A DNA stretch of 41,080 nucleotides, from positions 1 to 41,080 of IMG/VR virus record IMGVR_UViG_3300025674_000104. The stretch is one strand, 5' to 3'. Each line of letters opens with the position of its first letter. The first letter of the stretch is position 1. The notes beneath the pieces were generated by a model. That model was given only the letters and a program-made list of their open reading frames with translations. It had not been told where the DNA came from and did not search any database. Positions 37,244 through 41,080 of this stretch are shown here, in pieces. The translations under genes and the position numbers were made by a program. This DNA comes from a virus.

Positions 37244-39928
37244 ATGAGTGATAATGTTTATTTGGGCAATCCGAACCTGAAGAAGGCAAATACGCCTATT
37301 CAGTTTACAGAAGATCAAGTTATTGAGTTTTTAAGGTGTAAGGAAGACCCCGTTTATTTTGCTAGAAACTACATCAAGATTGTTTCTCTTGATCATGGTC
37401 TTGTGCCTTTTAAAATGTATCCTTTCCAAGAAAGGTTAATTCAAAACTTCCACGATAATCGTTTTAATATTTGTAAGATGCCCCGCCAGACGGGTAAAGC
37501 TTTATCATTAGATACTCCAATTCCAACTCCAAATGGTTGGACAACTATCGGAGATCTTAAAGTTGGTGATAATATTTTATCCCCAACAGGAGATTCTGTT
37601 TCAGTTGTAATGAAAACTGAAACGATGTACAATCATGATTGTTATAAAATATATTTTGATAATGGTGAAGAAATAATTGCAGATGCAGATCATTTATGGG
37701 AAGTTAATAGTTCATATTGGAGAACTGGAAATAAAGTTATAACTTCTAAAGATATATTTGATCAATATCAATCAAAAATAAAAAATAAAAGGGGAAAAGG
37801 ATTTCAAGGATCTTTATTTGTAGATAAATCAAGACCAATTAATTTTGTCAAAAATACATTAAATATTGATCCATATCTTCTTGGTGTTTGGTTGGGAGAT
37901 GGATATTCTTCTGATGGAAGAATAATTGCCCATAAAGATGATTATAATTTTTATAAAAGTGAATTTGATGTAGAGCATGAAAGAGAATGTGATAATTGCA
38001 TTAGATTTAAAATTAGAAATTTATATTCCAAATTAAAAAACTATAATTTAATTAAAAATAAGCATATCCCATTAAAATATCTTCGTTCTTCTTATGAAGA
38101 TAGATTGGAACTGCTTCGAGGTTTAATGGATACTGATGGATCCGTTAGAAAAGATAGTAGATCATTTGAATTTTATCAAAAAAATTATGATATGGTATTG
38201 CAGGTTGTTGAGTTACTTTCTTCTCTTGGCATAAAATCAAAGATAAGGCATAAAGAAATTAAGGGCAATTATTATCATACAGTATCTTTTTCAACTAAAG
38301 AAAGAGTATTTAATCTTCCAAGAAAAATTAAAAATATAAATTCAGCAAAGTCAGTTAGAAAGCAAGAAAGTAGACACTATATTCATAAAATAGAAAAAGT
38401 TGATAGTGTACCAGTTGCATGTATACAAGTTGATAGTGAAGATCATTTATTTTTATGCGGTAGAACTTTTATTCCTACACATAATTCCACAACTGTTGTT
38501 TCATATCTTTTACATTATGCGGTATTCAATGATAATGTTAATATTGCGATTCTAGCAAACAAAGCATCAACTGCTAGAGACCTTCTTGGAAGATTACAAC
38601 TTGCTTATGAAAATCTGCCAAAGTGGATGCAGCAAGGTATTGTATCCTGGAACAAAGGTAGTTTAGAATTAGAGAATGGGTCCAAGATTTCCTCTAACTC
38701 CACTTCATCATCCGCAGTTCGAGGTGGGTCATATAATGTGATTTTCTTGGACGAATTTGCGTTTATTCCAAATCATATTGCTGACGACTTCTTTGCATCA
38801 GTATATCCAACTATTTCTTCTGGACAAAGCACAAAAGTTATTATAGTTTCAACGCCACGCGGTATGAATCACTTCTACCGTATGTGGCATGATGCTGAAA
38901 GAGGTAAGAATGAATATGTGCCGACTGATGTTCATTGGTCTGAAGTTCCAGGTAGAGATGATGCTTGGAAAGAGCAAACAATTGCTAATACTTCAGAGCA
39001 GCAGTTTAATGTGGAATTTAACTGTCAATTTTTAGGTTCCACAAATACTCTCATTAATCCAGCAAAACTTAGAAATCTTGTATATGAAGATCCAATCAGG
39101 AGAAATGCTGGATTAGATATATATGAAAATCCCAAAGAACAAAATAACTACTTAATAACGGTTGATGTTGCTCGTGGTCTTGGAAATGATTACTCTGCAT
39201 TTATTGTTTTTGATATTACAGAGTTTCCATATAAGGTAGTAGCAAAGTATAGGAATAATGAAATTAAACCGATGCTATTTCCAAGCATTATTCACGAAGT
39301 AGCAAAGGGATATAATGATGCGTGGTTGTTGGTTGAAGTTAATGATATTGGGGACCAAGTAGCAAATATTTTACACTTTGACTTAGAATATGATAATGTT
39401 CTTATGTGTGCGATGAGAGGTCGTGCTGGTCAAATTGTTGGATCTGGATTTAGCGGTAAAAAATCACAGTTGGGTGTGAGAATGACTGCTGCTGTGAAAA
39501 AGTTAGGATGCTCCAATTTAAAGACTTTATTAGAAGATGATAAATTACTCACTGTAGATTATGACATTATTTCAGAACTAACCACATTTGCACAGAGACA
39601 CAACTCCTTTGAGGCAGAAGAGGGTTGTAATGATGATTTGGCAATGTGTCTTGTAATCTTCTCTTGGTTGGTTGCACAGGACTATTTCAAAGAAATGACG
39701 GATAATGATGTCCGTAAAAGAATTTATGAAGAGCAGAAAAATCAGATAGAGCAGGATATGGCACCATTCGGATTTATTTCTGATGGGCTAGAAGATATGG
39801 AAGTATTTGTGGAAAAAGAAACAGGTGATAGATGGATGTCAGCATCTTCACAGGACCAAAATAATCCCTTAGAAGTTTGGAATTTGGATGAATATGGTGA
39901 TAGATCTTATATGTGGGATTACAGGTAG
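37244..39928 (+). CDS. 17: Terminase large subunit gp17, interrupted by an intein (894-aa precursor)
   Basis: gp17 is the packaging motor: an N-terminal ATPase and a C-terminal RNase H-like nuclease that cuts concatemers. The Walker A sequence PRQTGK-STTVV is split between Lys85 and Ser415 by an in-frame 329-aa intein. After removal, 565 aa remain, normal for this family (T4 gp17, 610 aa). In the rest one sees Walker B VIFLDE (499-504) followed by F-A-F, the coupling motif STP (536-538), and the nuclease segments TVDVARGLGNDYSAF (639-653, Asp641) and LVEVND (696-701). Until spliced, the P-loop is broken, so ATPase activity depends on intein excision. It sits after three genes separating it from gp16 and before gp18, from which a late promoter divides it. 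Confidence 0.95.
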   Translation: MSDNVYLGNPNLKKANTPIQFTEDQVIEFLRCKEDPVYFARNYIKIVSLDHGLVPFKMYPFQERLIQNFHDNRFNICKMPRQTGKALSLDTPIPTPNGWTTIGDLKVGDNILSPTGDSVSVVMKTETMYNHDCYKIYFDNGEEIIADADHLWEVNSSYWRTGNKVITSKDIFDQYQSKIKNKRGKGFQGSLFVDKSRPINFVKNTLNIDPYLLGVWLGDGYSSDGRIIAHKDDYNFYKSEFDVEHERECDNCIRFKIRNLYSKLKNYNLIKNKHIPLKYLRSSYEDRLELLRGLMDTDGSVRKDSRSFEFYQKNYDMVLQVVELLSSLGIKSKIRHKEIKGNYYHTVSFSTKERVFNLPRKIKNINSAKSVRKQESRHYIHKIEKVDSVPVACIQVDSEDHLFLCGRTFIPTHNSTTVVSYLLHYAVFNDNVNIAILANKASTARDLLGRLQLAYENLPKWMQQGIVSWNKGSLELENGSKISSNSTSSSAVRGGSYNVIFLDEFAFIPNHIADDFFASVYPTISSGQSTKVIIVSTPRGMNHFYRMWHDAERGKNEYVPTDVHWSEVPGRDDAWKEQTIANTSEQQFNVEFNCQFLGSTNTLINPAKLRNLVYEDPIRRNAGLDIYENPKEQNNYLITVDVARGLGNDYSAFIVFDITEFPYKVVAKYRNNEIKPMLFPSIIHEVAKGYNDAWLLVEVNDIGDQVANILHFDLEYDNVLMCAMRGRAGQIVGSGFSGKKSQLGVRMTAAVKKLGCSNLKTLLEDDKLLTVDYDIISELTTFAQRHNSFEAEEGCNDDLAMCLVIFSWLVAQDYFKEMTDNDVRKRIYEEQKNQIEQDMAPFGFISDGLEDMEVFVEKETGDRWMSASSQDQNNPLEVWNLDEYGDRSYMWDYR
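37499..38485 (+). mobile_element. Class 3-type intein with LAGLIDADG endonuclease in gp17 (329 aa)
   Basis: It begins with Ala86 (ALSLDTPIPTPNGWTTIGDLKVGD, block A) and ends P-T-H-N before Ser415. No Cys or Ser stands at the first intein position. Instead the Trp-Cys-Thr triad of class 3 inteins is present: Trp152 two residues after the block B His150 (ADADHLW), Cys393 in block F (ACIQVDSEDHLFL), and Thr412 before His413-Asn414. In that class the block F Cys starts splicing, then Ser+1 and Asn complete it. Two LAGLIDADG motifs, YLLGVWLGDG (211-220) and LRGLMDTDGS (291-300), show a homing endonuclease with acidic residues intact. It is probably active and mobile, targeting gp17 alleles without intein at the Walker A codons. 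Confidence 0.93.
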
Positions 39929-39949
39929 GTTATTGTAATTGCAGTAATT

Positions 39950-39957
39950 TATAAATA
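39950..39957 (+). promoter_or_regulatory. T4-type late promoter box before gp18
   Basis: Exact TATAAATA between gp17 and gp18, 35 nt before the ATG at 39993. A good Shine-Dalgarno AGGAG (39981-39985) lies downstream. This fits strong expression of the tail sheath. Confidence 0.75.
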
Positions 39958-39992
39958 AAAATAGATATTTCTGGAAACATAGGAGAGAAAAG

Positions 39993-41080
39993 ATGCCGCT
40001 AAATTTAGCATCTCCTGGTATTGTAGTAAGAGAAGTTGATTTAACTAGTGGTAGAATTGACCCTACATCTGATAGTGTAGGTGCTATTGCCGGACCATTT
40101 GAAAAAGGACCAATCAATACCCCAACAACTGTATTAAATGAGGATGATCTCGGAAGAGTATTCGGAGATCCTTCATCAACAGATAAGCACTATGAGTATT
40201 GGATGTCCGCTTCATCATTTTTAGCTTATGGTGGATCTTTGCAGGTTGTAAGATCTGATGGAGATGGTTTAAAAAATGCTAAGGCTGGAACTGCATCAAG
40301 TATAAAAATTTCAAGTTCCCAAGATTATAATGATAAAGGTTATGATGAAAACACAATTTCAGGTATAACTTTTGCAGCAAGAGATCCAGGTTCATGGGCA
40401 AATGGAGTTAAAGTTGCAATTATCGATGCAAAAGCAGATCAAATATTAACTTTAAATTCAGTATCAGGTCTATCTGTAGGTCTTGGTGTTTCTCAAACTG
40501 TCCCATCTGGAACAGTTGTTGCCGGAGCAGGAACTACATCATCTCTAACTGGATATTTTAAAGGTATAATTACCGAAGTTGATGAAACCGCGAACAAAGT
40601 TTCCGTAAAATTATTGAGTCATGTAAGCACTGCAGGAACTGAAACTTCTGTAGATTATCAACCAAGAGGTGTATATAAATTTAATTCTGAAAGTTCGGTC
40701 ATTAATTTTATTGGTGCTGGAGCAGGTTCAACTAGTTTTGTTGGAGAAAGAGGTTCTTTAGGATTTTCTGCAGGTTCTATTTCAGCAGGAACAGAAATCA
40801 CCTCATATTACTTGTCTGATACTCTAGAATTAGACATGTCTGGAGGACAAACCTTAGGTGCTGCTGATACTGAAATTGGAATATCAACTTCGGGTATTTC
40901 AACAGGATCAGGAAAATATCTGTTAATCGATAATGAGTTAATTTCTTTAGCCGATGCATCTATCGGTGCTGGAGTTATTACTCTTGGAAGCGGAAGAGGA
41001 TCTGTTGGCACAACAGCAGCATCTCATACTGATGGATCTACAACATACTATTTGCAAGAATTTGCAGGAATAGCAACTGT
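39993..41080 (+). CDS. 18: Tail sheath protein gp18, 3' part beyond the window
   Basis: Begins MPLNLASPGIVVREVDLTSG, the standard N-terminus of T4-like sheath proteins, continuing with DSVGAIAGPFEKGPINTPTTVLNEDDLGRVFGDP and WMSASSFLAYGGSLQVVRS, all strongly conserved in gp18. SGITFAARDPGSWANGVKVAI follows. It then enters a variable surface domain, which contains a module YLLIDNELISL...GRGSVGTTAASHTDGSTTYY also seen in gp7 and the DUF4815 protein. About 362 codons are visible; the conserved C-terminal domain involved in contraction lies outside. gp18 forms the contractile sheath around the gp19 tube. A late promoter and strong ribosome binding site precede it. Confidence 0.95.
   Translation, partial: MPLNLASPGIVVREVDLTSGRIDPTSDSVGAIAGPFEKGPINTPTTVLNEDDLGRVFGDPSSTDKHYEYWMSASSFLAYGGSLQVVRSDGDGLKNAKAGTASSIKISSSQDYNDKGYDENTISGITFAARDPGSWANGVKVAIIDAKADQILTLNSVSGLSVGLGVSQTVPSGTVVAGAGTTSSLTGYFKGIITEVDETANKVSVKLLSHVSTAGTETSVDYQPRGVYKFNSESSVINFIGAGAGSTSFVGERGSLGFSAGSISAGTEITSYYLSDTLELDMSGGQTLGAADTEIGISTSGISTGSGKYLLIDNELISLADASIGAGVITLGSGRGSVGTTAASHTDGSTTYYLQEFAGIAT

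Noticed and set aside
37499-38485. Reading the gp17 insert as a group I intron or free-standing homing gene
   Set aside because: The insert is in frame throughout, has protein-splicing blocks A, B, F and G at its ends and lacks its own start or stop, so it is an intein.

Overview
The window reads as part of the genome of a T4-like myovirus of cyanobacteria (a cyanophage). The right-hand 38 kb carries the T4 morphogenesis order gp25, gp6, gp7, gp8, a DUF4815 baseplate protein, gp13, gp14, gp15, gp16, gp17 and gp18. Several of these match my recollection of the T4 proteins, and there is a cyanophage-type speD as well as small ORFs typical of these phages. All genes lie on the + strand. No tRNA, rRNA, integrase, insertion sequence or CRISPR array was seen.

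Region 1 (1-3.46 kb) is G+C-rich and holds the end of one ORF, a DUF6267-like protein with nucleotidyltransferase-type motifs, and nine tiny ORFs of 52-86 codons. Most genes are preceded by a stand-alone cassette: a G-run/C-run hairpin, a sigma70-like promoter, then an A/C-rich leader without Shine-Dalgarno. A 16-nt sequence ending in GAATTCT recurs exactly four times, always 20-23 nt before a start codon. This looks like an early/host-takeover region. It ends at a strong GC hairpin near 3423-3456.

Region 2 (3.5-6.3 kb) is abruptly A+T-rich. It contains an AbrB/MazE-like 58-aa protein, a glycosyltransferase driven by a near-consensus sigma70 promoter, three compact conserved ORFs, S-adenosylmethionine decarboxylase (speD) and a small acidic protein.

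Region 3 (6.3-30.7 kb) is the baseplate block. Exact T4-type late boxes (TATAAATA) lie before gp25, gp8, the 116-aa protein and gp18, dividing the late genes into transcription units. gp7 is expanded to 4081 aa against about 1030 aa in T4. It is built from several families of beta-rich repeats, some of which recur in gp8, the DUF4815 protein, gp14 and gp18.

Region 4 (30.7-41.1 kb) is neck, terminase and sheath. The two terminase genes are separated by three others: a 454-aa basic modular protein with internal prohead-protease-like sites, a 102-aa protein with a capsid-targeting-like N-terminus, and a 437-aa structural-type protein. gp17 is interrupted inside its Walker A motif by a 329-aa intein. 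The intein carries the Trp-Cys-Thr signature of class 3 inteins and a LAGLIDADG endonuclease domain. The window ends inside gp18.

The strongest leads are the class 3 intein in the packaging ATPase, the possible protease-processed polyprotein and capsid-targeted protein between gp16 and gp17, the hairpin-promoter cassettes of the early region, and the repeat modules shared among tail proteins. Family assignments are from memory of sequences; no database was searched.
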